Below are positions 32,684 to 41,480 of a stretch of DNA of 64,000 nucleotides, piece after piece (within the stretch, counting starts at the first letter, position 1; every line of letters starts with the position of its first letter). The notes below the pieces were generated by a model, which worked only from the letters and a program-made list of their open reading frames with translations, was not told the origin of the DNA and did no database searches. Source of the DNA: Rhodococcoides corynebacterioides (lineage in GTDB: Bacteria > Actinomycetota > Actinomycetes > Mycobacteriales > Mycobacteriaceae); the NCBI RefSeq assembly GCF_019834675.1, contig NZ_JABUBU010000013.1, forward strand, positions 1 through 64,000. The letters are read 5' to 3'. Made by a program: the position numbers and the translations under genes.

Positions 32684-32704
32684 GCCACACCAGAGACGTG
32701 TGGC
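32684..32704. promoter_or_regulatory. Inverted repeat in the divergent acyl-CoA dehydrogenase / acyltransferase promoter region
   Basis: GCCACAC (32684-32690) and GTGTGGC (32698-32704) are perfect 7-bp arms around a seven-base centre, 69 bases upstream of the acyl-CoA dehydrogenase start and 63 upstream of the acyltransferase start. It is a plausible operator for either gene; no regulator gene is adjacent. Confidence 0.45.
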
Positions 32705-32767
32705 ACGCGATGCCAAATCGGGCGTGCCCGGTACCCTGGTTCGACCGGACGATCGAGAGGCGGGTGC

Positions 32768-34807
32768 ATGACCAGCCCCACGGCCGACGTCCCGTCGACA
32801 CGCAGTGCCCCACCCGCGCGCGAGCCCCGCGCGGTCCACCGCGCCGACCTCGACGGGCTCCGCGGACTCGCCATTGCGCTCGTGGTGGTCTTCCACATCT
32901 GGTTCGGCCGGGTGTCCGGTGGCGTCGACGTCTTCCTCGTCCTGTCCGGCTTCTTCTTCACGACGATGGTGCTCCGGCGGGCCGAGAGCGGGGCCGTGAG
33001 CGCCGTCGCGTCCCGCACGGCCCGCCGGCTGTATCCGGCGATGGTCGTCGTCCTGGCCGCGGTGGGGCTGTGGACGGTGGCGCGCCTGCCGTTCACGACG
33101 TGGGACGAGACGACGCGGCAGATCGTCGCGACGTTGGCCCAGGTCCAGAACTGGGAACTGGCCGCGACCGCGTCGGACTACGCGGCCGCGGACGCGTCGG
33201 TGAGTCCCCTGCAGCACCTGTGGTCGATGTCGGTGCAGGTGCAGTTCTACGTGGTGGTGACGCTGCTGGTGGCGGGCATCGTGGCGGCCGCCCGGCGGGT
33301 GGGTCGCCCCGACGCGGTGCGTCCGCTGTTGATCGCGGCGCTGGCGGTCGCCTCGCTGCTGTCGTTCGTCCACGCGGCGCACCTGGGGACCGTTCGGCAG
33401 GGCTGGGCGTACTACGACACGACGGCCCGGTTCTGGGAACTCGGGGTGGGCGCGCTCGCCGGCCTGCTGATCGGGCGGGTGGCGATCTCCGGGCGCGTGC
33501 GAGCGGTGCTCGGCGCGGTCGGTCTGCCGGTGCTGTGCTTCGGCGGTTTCGTCCTCGACGGGGCGGCCCTGTTCCCCGGCCCGTGGGCGTCGGTCCCGGT
33601 CGGCGCCGCGCTGGCGGTGATCGCGGCGGGCACCGATCCGGCCGCGCCGACGTCCGTCACCGCCGCGCTGCAGTCACGGCCGCTGCTGTTCCTCGGCTCC
33701 ATCGCCTACCCGCTCTACCTGTGGCACTGGCCGATTCTCATCGCCGTCCTCGGCGCAGGCGGCACGGTGACGCCGCTGACCGGCGCGCTGATCGTGGCGG
33801 CGTCGGTGGGTCTCGCCGTGGTCACCCGGAACCTCGTCGAACGACGGGTGACCGCCGGGTCGCGCGTCGTCGGTCGCGCCGTGGTGGTGGGCTTCGCCGT
33901 GCTCGCGCTGACGGCGACCACCTGGCAGGGCTATCTGCAGCGGACGACCGGACCGACCGACTCGACCCTGGACGCGCGCCTGTACCCCGGCGCGGCGGCG
34001 TTGACGGACGGCGCCGACGTGCCCGACGCGCCGATGCGGCCGACCGTGCTCGACGCCGCGATGGACCTGCCGCAGTCCACCCTCGACGGCTGCATCGCCG
34101 ACATGACCCAGCGGGAGGTGATCACCTGCACCTACGGTGATCCGGACGCCGACCGCACCCTCGCGTTGGCGGGAGGATCGCACGCCGAGCACTGGCTGCC
34201 GGCCCTCGACGAGATCGGGCGTGCCCGCGGCGTCGCCGTCGTGACGTATCTGAAGATGGGCTGCCCGCTCGACATCGGGGAACCGCTGCTGCTCGAGGGC
34301 AACCCGTACCCGGACTGCCGCGACTGGTCCGAGGACGTGCTGACGCGTCTGGCCGACGAGCGACCCGACTGGGTGGTCACCACCTCGACGCGCCCGTCGC
34401 CGACGGAGTTCGGCGACGTGACCCCGACCGCGTACACCGACGTGTGGGGTCGCCTCGAGGCGGCGGGCCTGTCGGTGATCGGCATCCGCGACACCCCGTG
34501 GCTCAGCGTGGACGGGGTGCCCTACCGCGCCGCGGACTGCCTCGCCGACGGCGGGGACGCCGAGTCCTGCGGTCTGCCGAGGGCGGAGGTGCTGGCGGAG
34601 GTCGACCCCGCCGCGGACGCGTCGGCACCGTTCCCCGGCGTGGTGCCGGTGGACTTCTCCGACGCGGTCTGTCGGGCGGACCGCTGCCGCGTCGTCGAGG
34701 GAAACGTGCTGATCTACCACGATTCCCACCACCTGTCGGTGTCCTACGTGCGGTCGCTCGTGCCGGTGGTGGACCGCACGGTCGGCGACGTCACTCGGTG
34801 GTGGTGA
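32768..34807 (+). CDS. OatA-like membrane acyltransferase with C-terminal SGNH domain
   Basis: The 679-residue protein has an acyltransferase-3 domain with about ten membrane helices (residues about 25-380; HRADLDGLRGLAIALVVVFH with catalytic His, then GGVDVFLVLSGFFFT, and IAYPLYLWHWP). A linker and an extracytoplasmic SGNH-type domain (about 430-679) follow. The SGNH nucleophile is in LALAGGSHAEHWLPAL (GGSHA where GDSHA is usual) and the Asp-His pair is in YHDSHHLSVSY. Such proteins O-acetylate cell-wall polymers or export acylated glycoconjugates; the acceptor is unknown. ATG 32768 is the first in-frame start downstream of the putative promoter region. The 3' end overlaps the convergent TetR gene by 17 bases. 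Confidence 0.88.
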   Translation: MTSPTADVPSTRSAPPAREPRAVHRADLDGLRGLAIALVVVFHIWFGRVSGGVDVFLVLSGFFFTTMVLRRAESGAVSAVASRTARRLYPAMVVVLAAVGLWTVARLPFTTWDETTRQIVATLAQVQNWELAATASDYAAADASVSPLQHLWSMSVQVQFYVVVTLLVAGIVAAARRVGRPDAVRPLLIAALAVASLLSFVHAAHLGTVRQGWAYYDTTARFWELGVGALAGLLIGRVAISGRVRAVLGAVGLPVLCFGGFVLDGAALFPGPWASVPVGAALAVIAAGTDPAAPTSVTAALQSRPLLFLGSIAYPLYLWHWPILIAVLGAGGTVTPLTGALIVAASVGLAVVTRNLVERRVTAGSRVVGRAVVVGFAVLALTATTWQGYLQRTTGPTDSTLDARLYPGAAALTDGADVPDAPMRPTVLDAAMDLPQSTLDGCIADMTQREVITCTYGDPDADRTLALAGGSHAEHWLPALDEIGRARGVAVVTYLKMGCPLDIGEPLLLEGNPYPDCRDWSEDVLTRLADERPDWVVTTSTRPSPTEFGDVTPTAYTDVWGRLEAAGLSVIGIRDTPWLSVDGVPYRAADCLADGGDAESCGLPRAEVLAEVDPAADASAPFPGVVPVDFSDAVCRADRCRVVEGNVLIYHDSHHLSVSYVRSLVPVVDRTVGDVTRWW

Positions 34808-35486
34808 CGGCGCCGAAGTGCCGGGTGAGGACGGCGGTGACGTCGTCCGGATGCACGCCCGCCGGCAGGATCGCGACGGTGGGCCCGGCGGTCGGCGCGG
34901 AGTGTGCCGTGGGTGCCGTGAAGCGCGCCCGGACGGCGGCGAGGGCGGTGCGCACGTCGGCGGCGGAGACGGCCGTCGCGTCGCGGAGCCACCGGCGCAG
35001 CAGGTAGTTGTGGGTGGCCGTCACGGCGGCGGCGAACTGCACCGTGGTCAAGGGATCGGCGTCCGGCGTGCGGTCCCGGAGGGTGCCGACGAAGACCTGC
35101 TCGTACCGCAGCACCATCACCAGTTCCCGCTCGCGAAGCGCCGGTACGGCCTGCACGACGCGGTACCGCCGACGCGTGGTGTCGGGGGTTCCGGCGAAAC
35201 GCTCGTAGACCTGCGCCGCGGCGTCGCAGACGGCGTCGTACGGGGAGAGTTCGCTGTGGGCCAGGAAGTCTCGCACCGCGGCGAGCGTGACGTCGTGGTC
35301 GACGAACACCACGTCGTCCTTCGAGCCGAACTGGCGAAAGAAGGTACGGCGGGAGATTCCGGCGCGGTCGGCGATCTGGTCGACGGTGGTGGCGTCGAAG
35401 CCGCGCTTCTCGAACAGTTCGAGTGCGGCACTCATGACGTCGAGTCGGAATCGGTCCGATTCGCCGGACTCGTCGTGGGCGGGCAC
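34791..35486 (-). CDS. TetR family transcriptional regulator
   Basis: The 231-residue protein has an N-terminal TetR DNA-binding domain: DVMSAALELFEKRGFDATTVDQIADRAGISRRTFFRQFGSK (about 15-57, helix-turn-helix in the second half). The long C-terminal ligand domain is helical and Ala/Val-rich with a short unusual tail (TVAILPAGVHPDDVTAVLTRHFG). The GTG start at 35486 begins VPAHDESGESDRFRLD, as is common for actinobacterial TetRs. It is divergent from the xylulokinase gene (64 bases) and could regulate it, although that operon has its own ROK regulator. I did not find a convincing palindrome in the 64-base gap. Confidence 0.88.
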   Translation of the reverse strand: MPAHDESGESDRFRLDVMSAALELFEKRGFDATTVDQIADRAGISRRTFFRQFGSKDDVVFVDHDVTLAAVRDFLAHSELSPYDAVCDAAAQVYERFAGTPDTTRRRYRVVQAVPALRERELVMVLRYEQVFVGTLRDRTPDADPLTTVQFAAAVTATHNYLLRRWLRDATAVSAADVRTALAAVRARFTAPTAHSAPTAGPTVAILPAGVHPDDVTAVLTRHFGAVTTTE

Positions 35487-35550
35487 GGGACCACGGTAGC
35501 GTGAAACCCTGCAGGCCGGGGGCTCGAAGCGGTACGGGAGAGGACCAGTC

Positions 35551-36954
35551 GTGGCGTTGGTTATGGGTGTCGATTCCTCCACCCAGTCCTGCAAAGTCGT
35601 TGTTCGCGACGCCGATTCCGGCGCGCTGGTCCGCGAGGGCCGCGCGTCGCATCCGGACGGCACCGAGATCGATCCCCGGCACTGGCGCGACGCGATGCAC
35701 ACGGCCGTCGACGCCGCGGGCGGACTGGACGACGTCGCCGCTGTGGCGGTCGGGGCGCAGCAGCACGGCATGGTGTGTCTGGACGAGGACGGCGAGGTGG
35801 TGCGTCCGGCGCTGCTGTGGAACGACATTCGCTCCGCCGACGCTGCCCGTGACCTGGTCGCGGAGCTCGGCGGCGGGCAGGCGTGGGCGGACGCGGTGGG
35901 GGTGGTGCCCGTCGCGGCCGTCACGGCGTCGAAGGTGCGCTGGCTCGCCGATCACGAGCCGGAGAACGCGGATCGGACTGCGGCCGTGTGTCTTCCGCAC
36001 GACTGGTTGACGTGGCAGCTGGGCGGCGCGGCGAATCCGGACGCGCTGGTGACCGATCGGGGCGACGCCAGCGGTACCGGGTACTTCTCCGCCGCGACGG
36101 GCGAGTACCGACTCGATCTGCTCGAGCTGGCGTTCCGTGGACGGCGTCCGCGTCTTCCCCGGGTCGCGAGTCCGTCGGAGCGGATCGGGACCACCGCGTC
36201 GGGCGCAATCCTGGGGCCGGGAACGGGTGACAATGCCGCTGCCGCACTGGCTCTGGGCGCCGGCGAGGGCGATCTGGTGGTGTCGATCGGGACGTCGGGC
36301 GTCGTCTCCGCCGTCACGACGGCGACCGCGGCGGACCCGTCGGGTTTGGTCGCGGGATTCGCGGATGCGACGGGCCGCCAACTGCCGTTGGTGTGCACGC
36401 TGAACGCGGCGCGCGTGTTGGACGCGACGGCCCGGTTGCTCGGGGTGGACCACGACGAGCTGTCCCGGCTGGCGCTGTCGACCGCGAGCGAGGGGCTGGT
36501 GATGGTGCCGTACCTCGAAGGCGAGCGCACCCCGAACCGTCCCGACGCGACCGGCGCGGTGCACGGCCTGCGGCTCGGCACGTCGACGCCGGGGCACCTG
36601 GCCCGCGCCGCGGTGGAGGGTCTGCTGTGCAGCCTGGCGGACGGCATCGACCACCTCCGCGATCAGGGCGCGTCGGTGCGCCGGGTGCTGATGGTGGGTG
36701 GGGGCGCGCGGTCCGAGGCGGTGCGGCGGCTGGCGCCGGCGATCTTCGGGATGCCGGTGGACGTCCCGGCGCCGGGCGAGTACGTGGCGGACGGGGCGGC
36801 GCGGCAGGCGGCGTGGGTGCTGGCCGGCGGCGCGGAGCCGCCGGTGTGGAGCGTCGCCGACCGGCCTCGCTACGAGGCGGAGCCGACCCCCGACGTGCGG
36901 GCGCGGTACGCCGAGGTTCGGGATCTCACCGATGGAGTGGCGCGCAACACCTGA
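35551..36954 (+). CDS. xylB: Xylulokinase
   Basis: This 467-residue FGGY-family carbohydrate kinase has the N-terminal phosphate loop [14 protein letters not shown], the xylulokinase segment [14 protein letters not shown], substrate residues in LWNDIRS, the ATP-binding [11 protein letters not shown] and the C-terminal [18 protein letters not shown] with adenine pocket. It converts D-xylulose to D-xylulose-5-phosphate, feeding the pentose phosphate pathway. The GTG start follows GGGAGAGGA. It heads the xylB-F-G-H-ROK run but is separated from the binding-protein gene by 74 bases with their own operator, so it may have a separate promoter. No xylose isomerase gene is nearby; the xylulose probably comes from polyol oxidation. 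Confidence 0.93.
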   Translation: MALVMGVDSSTQSCKVVVRDADSGALVREGRASHPDGTEIDPRHWRDAMHTAVDAAGGLDDVAAVAVGAQQHGMVCLDEDGEVVRPALLWNDIRSADAARDLVAELGGGQAWADAVGVVPVAAVTASKVRWLADHEPENADRTAAVCLPHDWLTWQLGGAANPDALVTDRGDASGTGYFSAATGEYRLDLLELAFRGRRPRLPRVASPSERIGTTASGAILGPGTGDNAAAALALGAGEGDLVVSIGTSGVVSAVTTATAADPSGLVAGFADATGRQLPLVCTLNAARVLDATARLLGVDHDELSRLALSTASEGLVMVPYLEGERTPNRPDATGAVHGLRLGTSTPGHLARAAVEGLLCSLADGIDHLRDQGASVRRVLMVGGGARSEAVRRLAPAIFGMPVDVPAPGEYVADGAARQAAWVLAGGAEPPVWSVADRPRYEAEPTPDVRARYAEVRDLTDGVARNT

Positions 36955-36969
36955 CAGGAGCCCTATTGC

Positions 36970-36981
36970 GTGGATCACACC
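36970..36981. promoter_or_regulatory. GTGGATCACACC motif, shared with the polyol dehydrogenase promoter
   Basis: GTGGATCACACC occurs here, upstream of the xylFGH-like genes, and again at 44002-44013 upstream of the polyol dehydrogenases. The extended second copy, GTGTGGATCACAC, is a 5-3-5 palindrome resembling CRP/GlxR-type half-sites (GTG...CAC). A common catabolic regulator is inferred. Confidence 0.5.
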
Positions 36982-36989
36982 CGCGGGAA

Positions 36990-37010
36990 TATGTTGTGCT
37001 TCGCAACATA
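36990..37010. promoter_or_regulatory. Putative ROK (XylR-type) operator upstream of the xylF-like gene
   Basis: TATGTTG (36990-36996) and CAACATA (37004-37010) form a perfect inverted repeat with a seven-base centre, 18 bases before the xylF-like ATG. This AT-rich palindrome stands out in a 70% GC region and fits an operator for the ROK repressor encoded at the end of the same operon. Confidence 0.65.
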
Positions 37011-37028
37011 CAACCGAAGGGACGATCG

Positions 37029-38150
37029 ATGCAGAACACCAAGCTCGCCCTCACCGCGGCGGGCGTCGGTCTCGTCATGGCACTCACGGCGTGCGGCAGC
37101 AACTCCAGCGGCGGCGACACCGGCAGCGGAGACAGCGGCGGATCGAACAACGGCGGCACCAAGGTCGGGGTCATCCTCCCCGACACGAAGTCCTCCGCGC
37201 GGTACGAGTCCCAGGACCGTCCGCTCCTGCAGAAGGCTCTCAGCGACGCGGGTCTCGACCCGATCATCCAGAACGCCGAGGGCGACACCACCAAGTTCTC
37301 GTCGATCGCCGACTCGATGATCAGCCAGGGCGCCAAGGTGATCCTGATGAGCAACCTGTCGTCGGAATCCGGTGCGGCCGTGCAGAAGAAGGCCACCGAG
37401 GCCGGCGTCGCCACCATCGACTACGACCGCCTGACGCTGGGCGGCTCGGCCGACTACTACGTCTCCTTCGACAGCACCACCGTCGGCAACCTGCAGGGTC
37501 AGGGCCTGGTCGACTGCGTCGGCGCGAAGCCGGGCGCCCAGATCATCCAGATCAGCGGCTCGCCGACGGACAACAACGCGACGCTGTTCAAGGCCGGCGC
37601 GCTCGAGGTGCTGCAGCCGAAGTACGACTCCGGCGAGCTCCGGCTGGCGGGTGACCAGGCCATTCCCGAGTGGGACAATCAGGTCGGTGCCACCACGTTC
37701 GAGCAGCTGCTCACCGCCAACGGCGGTCGCGTCGACGGCGTTCTCGCCGCCAACGACGGTCTGGCCGGCGCCGTGATCACCGTGCTGCAGAAGAACGGCC
37801 TGAACGGCACCGTGCCCGTCACCGGGCAGGACGCGACCGAGGACGGCCTGCGCGCGGTGCTCCGCGGCGATCAGTGCATGACCGTGTTCAAGGACGTCGC
37901 CAAGGAAGCGGCGGCCGCGGCGGAGCTGGCGATCGACCTGGCCAACGGCGACACCGCCGCGGCCGACGCGAAGGCGACCGCCACGTCGGAGGACCCCGAG
38001 GGCAACCGTCAGGTGAAGTCGGTCCTGCTGGACCCGGTCACCATCACGCGCGACAACGTGAAGGTCGCCGTCGACGGCGGTGCCGTCACGGCCGACGCGC
38101 TGTGCACCGGCGACGTCGCACAGGCGTGCGCCGACGCGGGCATCTCCTGA
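37029..38150 (+). CDS. Sugar ABC transporter substrate-binding lipoprotein, XylF-like
   Basis: The 373-residue protein has a lipoprotein signal peptide ending LTACGS (Cys near residue 22) and a Ser/Gly-rich linker. The periplasmic-binding-protein fold of the ribose/xylose group follows: KVGVILPDTKSSARYESQDRP, DSMISQGAKVILMSNLSS, IDYDRLTLGGSADYYVSFDS and AANDGLAGAVITVLQKNGL. The DYDR and SADYYVSFDS segments are those of XylF. The substrate is likely D-xylose or a related pentose, inferred. An ATG with weak AAGGGACGATCG upstream starts the gene; a palindromic operator precedes it. The ATPase gene follows after five bases. Confidence 0.9.
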   Translation: MQNTKLALTAAGVGLVMALTACGSNSSGGDTGSGDSGGSNNGGTKVGVILPDTKSSARYESQDRPLLQKALSDAGLDPIIQNAEGDTTKFSSIADSMISQGAKVILMSNLSSESGAAVQKKATEAGVATIDYDRLTLGGSADYYVSFDSTTVGNLQGQGLVDCVGAKPGAQIIQISGSPTDNNATLFKAGALEVLQPKYDSGELRLAGDQAIPEWDNQVGATTFEQLLTANGGRVDGVLAANDGLAGAVITVLQKNGLNGTVPVTGQDATEDGLRAVLRGDQCMTVFKDVAKEAAAAAELAIDLANGDTAAADAKATATSEDPEGNRQVKSVLLDPVTITRDNVKVAVDGGAVTADALCTGDVAQACADAGIS

Positions 38151-38155
38151 CCGGC

Positions 38156-38950
38156 ATGGCGGAGACCGTCCAGGCTCCCCCGGTGCTCGAACTGCGGGAG
38201 ATAAACAAGAGTTTCGGCCCCGTGCACGTGCTGCACGACGTGGACCTGACGGTCCGGGCGGGTGAGGTCACCGCCCTGGTCGGGGACAACGGTGCGGGCA
38301 AGTCGACGCTGGTGAAGTGCATCGCCGGCATCCACGGCACCGACTCGGGCGAGGTCCGCTTCGGCGGCGAGCCCGTGTCGGTGTCCAACCCGAAGGACGC
38401 CGCGGCGCTCGGCATCGAGGTGGTCTATCAGGACCTCGCGCTGTGCGACAACCTCGACATCGTGCAGAACATGTTCCTCGGCCGCGAACGCACGGCCAAG
38501 GGACTGCTCGACGAGGCCTCGATGGAGCAGGCGGCGCGTGACACGCTCGCGTCGCTGTCGGTCCGCACCGTGAAGTCGGTGCGGACCCCGGTGGCGGCGC
38601 TGTCCGGCGGACAGCGCCAGACCGTCGCGATCGCGAAGTCGGTGCTGTGGGAGTCCAAGGTGGTGCTGCTCGACGAGCCCACCGCGGCCCTGGGTGTCGC
38701 CCAGACCCGTCAGGTGCTCGATCTGGTTCGGCGACTGGCGGATTCGGGCGTCGGCGTGCTGCTCATCAGCCACAACATGAACGACGTGGTGGAGGTGTCG
38801 GACTCCGTCGCGGCGCTCTTCCTGGGCCGCATGGCGGCACAGGTGCGGACGGCGGACGTCAAGGTTCCGCAGATCGTCGAACTCATCACGACCGGTCGGA
38901 GCGGCGACATCGGCCTGCCGTCCGCCGAGGCGAAGGCGGTGACGATATGA
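38156..38950 (+). CDS. Sugar ABC transporter ATP-binding protein, single-domain XylG/RbsA-like
   Basis: The 264-residue ATPase has Walker A GDNGAGKSTLVKCIAGI, the Q-loop VVYQDLALCDNLDIV, signature LSGGQRQTVAIAKSV, Walker B VVLLDEPTAALG and switch His in LLISHNMNDV. Unlike E. coli XylG or RbsA (about 500 residues, two fused ABC domains), it has one domain, so it should work as a homodimer; this short form is common in actinobacteria. It couples ATP hydrolysis to the XylH-like permease, whose gene overlaps by four bases. Confidence 0.92.
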   Translation: MAETVQAPPVLELREINKSFGPVHVLHDVDLTVRAGEVTALVGDNGAGKSTLVKCIAGIHGTDSGEVRFGGEPVSVSNPKDAAALGIEVVYQDLALCDNLDIVQNMFLGRERTAKGLLDEASMEQAARDTLASLSVRTVKSVRTPVAALSGGQRQTVAIAKSVLWESKVVLLDEPTAALGVAQTRQVLDLVRRLADSGVGVLLISHNMNDVVEVSDSVAALFLGRMAAQVRTADVKVPQIVELITTGRSGDIGLPSAEAKAVTI

Positions 38951-40359
38951 CCGCCGCACCGGAACAGGACCGAGCGCGCTCGGACTTCTCGATGGACACC
39001 GAGCGTCGGACGCTCGGGCAGGCCGGGCAGGACTACGTCGCGCGTCTGCGCGGCGGAGAACTGGGCGCTCTCCCGGCCCTCGCCGGGCTGGTCGTGCTGC
39101 TCGTGGTGTTCTCGTCGCTCTCCGAGCAGTTCCTCACGCTCAACAACGTCGCCAACCTGCTCTCGCAGGGGGCCGCGACCGCGTTGATCGGCATGGGCCT
39201 GGTGTTCGTGCTGTTGCTCGGCGAGATCGACCTCTCGGCGGGCACGGGCTCCGGGGTGGCGGCGGCGGTGCTCGCACTGCACTACACCGAGGGCGGAAAC
39301 CTGCTCGGCGGCATGGGATCCGGGGTGTTCTACACCTTCTGCCTGGTGCTCGTGCTCGCCGGAGTGCTGGCCGGACTGACCCGTCTGTGGGTGGCCATCG
39401 TGCCCGCCGCGATCGCGCTGTTGATCGCGGTGCTCGGGGTTCCGGCGAACCCGTGGATCGAGATCGTGCTCGCGATCTGCGTCGGCGCGTCCATCGGCTG
39501 CCTCACCGGATTCCTGGTCTCGCGGGTCGGCATTCCGTCCTTCGTGGTCACCCTGGCGCTGTTCCTGGCCTGGGGCGGTGTGGTCCTGCAGCTGATCGGC
39601 GAGGGCGGCACGCTCGGCATCTCGGACAACCCGGTGCTGTTCGCCGTGGCCAACCGGTCCCTGCCGGTGTGGGCGAGCTGGGTGCTGTTCGTGGTGGTGG
39701 TCGGCGGGTTCGCGGCGATCAACCTCGGGCGTCAGCGCACTCGGCTGAAGAAGGGGCTCACCGCCCCGCCGACGGCGTTGCTGCTGGTGAAGATCGCCGC
39801 GCTGGCAGTCTTCGCGGCGCTGGCGACGTGGGCGATGACGGTCAACCGCAGCCCCAACCCGGCGGTGCTGTCGATCGCCGGCATCCCGTACGTGGTGCCG
39901 ATCGTGCTGGCGGTGCTCGTGCTCGCGACGTTCGTGCTCGACCGCACGTCGTACGGCCGGCACGTCTACGCGGTCGGCGGCAACGCCGAGGCGTCGCGGC
40001 GTGCGGGTATCGACGTCCGCCGGATTCGGATGAGCGTGTTCGTCGTCAGCTCCACCATCGCCGCACTCGGGGCGATCGTGGCGGCGTCGAAGGTCGGCTC
40101 GGTGGATCCGCAGGCGGGCGGCGGCAACACGCTGCTGTTCGCGGTCGGTGCGGCCGTCATCGGTGGCACCTCGCTGTTCGGCGGTCGGGGCCGCGTGCGT
40201 GACGCGGTCATCGGCGCGGCGGTGATCGCCGTGATCGACAACGGCCTGCGCCTGCAGGGGCAGTCGGCCGCGGTGGTCTCCATCGTCACCGGCCTGGTGC
40301 TGCTGCTCGCCGCCAGCGTCGACGCGCTGTCCCGACGCCGCGCACCGACGGGTCGGTGA
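38947..40359 (+). CDS. Sugar ABC transporter permease, XylH-like
   Basis: The 470-residue permease has about 10-12 membrane helices with the CUT2 family features: LLGEIDLSAGTGSGVAAAV, GFLVSRVGIPSFVVTLALFLAWGGV and YAVGGNAEASRRAGIDVRR, then AVGAAVIGGTSLFGGRGRV near the C-terminus. The length is that of XylH, longer than RbsC, and contains the extra loop (NLGRQRTRLKKGL) characteristic of XylH. Together with the upstream binding protein and ATPase it forms a complete importer. The stop overlaps the ROK regulator start by four bases. Confidence 0.93.
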   Translation: MTAAPEQDRARSDFSMDTERRTLGQAGQDYVARLRGGELGALPALAGLVVLLVVFSSLSEQFLTLNNVANLLSQGAATALIGMGLVFVLLLGEIDLSAGTGSGVAAAVLALHYTEGGNLLGGMGSGVFYTFCLVLVLAGVLAGLTRLWVAIVPAAIALLIAVLGVPANPWIEIVLAICVGASIGCLTGFLVSRVGIPSFVVTLALFLAWGGVVLQLIGEGGTLGISDNPVLFAVANRSLPVWASWVLFVVVVGGFAAINLGRQRTRLKKGLTAPPTALLLVKIAALAVFAALATWAMTVNRSPNPAVLSIAGIPYVVPIVLAVLVLATFVLDRTSYGRHVYAVGGNAEASRRAGIDVRRIRMSVFVVSSTIAALGAIVAASKVGSVDPQAGGGNTLLFAVGAAVIGGTSLFGGRGRVRDAVIGAAVIAVIDNGLRLQGQSAAVVSIVTGLVLLLAASVDALSRRRAPTGR

Positions 40360-41480
40360 GAGACCGCTCCGCTCGTTCCGCCCTCGTCCGTGCCGTCCAC
40401 CTCGGTGGCGCGCGGACGAGGGCGGAACTCGCCGAGGACCTCTCGCTGAATCGGAGCACGGTCAAGTCCCTCGTCGACGACCTCGTGGCCGACGGTCTGG
40501 TCACCGAGCACCCGTCCACGGGCGGCGGCGCGGGACGTCCGTCGCTCGTCGTCGACCCCGTCGCCGAGTCGGCGTGGGTGCTGGCGGTGGACGCCGCCGT
40601 CGACTGGGTCGCGTTCTCCGCGATCGGCTGGGGCGGAACGACTCTCGCGGAGATCGACCACGAGACCGGGGCGGGCCGGGCGCCCGGCGACCTGGTCGAC
40701 CGGATCGCGGCGGCGGCCGAGGACCTCACGGCGCGCGTCGGTACCCCGCCGCGGGCGGTATGCGTCGCGGTGCCGGGGTTGGTCCGGTCCTCGGACGGCA
40801 TGGTGCGAGTCGCTCCCAACCTCGGGTGGCGCGACGTGCCGCTGGGCCGGCTGGTCGGCGACGCCGTGGGGGCCACGTGCACCGTGGCCAACGAGTCCGA
40901 CCTCGGCGCCGTCGCCGAGCACACGCGCGGCTGCGCCCGCGGAATCGACGACGTGGTGTACCTGTTCGCGGAGTTCGGTGTCGGCGCCGGAATCATCGGC
41001 GCCGGAACGCTGCTGGGCGGGTCCGGTGGATACGCCGGCGAGGTCGGCCACATGCGGGCGACCCGCCGGGGCCGTCGGTGCAGCTGCGGCAGCGACGGCT
41101 GCTGGGAGCTCTCGGTCGGCCAGGAGGCGTTGCGCGACGCGCTCGGGCTGGCCGGCCCGGCCCGCCCCGCCGCCCTGGCGCGGGCCATCGCGGACCTCGC
41201 CGCTCGCGGCGGTGCGCTTCCCGACGCGTACGTCGAGGACCTCGCCACCGGGGTGTGCACCATCGTCACGATGGTCGATCCCCGCGCCGTCGTCTTCGGC
41301 GGACTGTTCGCGGACGTGTTGGGGGTGCCGTCCGTGATGGACCACGTCCGTGCCGCGGTGAACGACTGCTTGGTCGGCCGTCAGCACGGCGTGGCCCTGC
41401 ACGTGTCGAGCCTCGGCCGCCGCATCTCGGTCATCGGGGCGGCGGAACTGGCCTTCGCGCAGGTACTCCCGCGCCTCTAG
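40356..41480 (+). CDS. ROK family transcriptional repressor, XylR-like
   Basis: The 374-residue protein has an N-terminal winged helix (RSALVRAVHLGGARTRAELAEDLSLNRSTVKSLVDDLVADGLV, about 5-50). A ROK sugar-binding domain follows, with the zinc motif GRRCSCGSDGCWE (about 237-249) and VFGGLFAD. ROK regulators of this form repress xylose or other sugar operons and release DNA on binding the sugar. It is co-translated with the permease gene (GTGA) and ends four bases into the convergent mannitol dehydrogenase gene. The palindrome at 36990-37010 is the most likely operator. Confidence 0.93.
   Translation: MRDRSARSALVRAVHLGGARTRAELAEDLSLNRSTVKSLVDDLVADGLVTEHPSTGGGAGRPSLVVDPVAESAWVLAVDAAVDWVAFSAIGWGGTTLAEIDHETGAGRAPGDLVDRIAAAAEDLTARVGTPPRAVCVAVPGLVRSSDGMVRVAPNLGWRDVPLGRLVGDAVGATCTVANESDLGAVAEHTRGCARGIDDVVYLFAEFGVGAGIIGAGTLLGGSGGYAGEVGHMRATRRGRRCSCGSDGCWELSVGQEALRDALGLAGPARPAALARAIADLAARGGALPDAYVEDLATGVCTIVTMVDPRAVVFGGLFADVLGVPSVMDHVRAAVNDCLVGRQHGVALHVSSLGRRISVIGAAELAFAQVLPRL

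Noticed and set aside
35551..41480. A complete xylose operon
   Set aside because: The kinase, importer and regulator are present, but xylose isomerase (xylA) is absent, so I call it a pentose/polyol module only.
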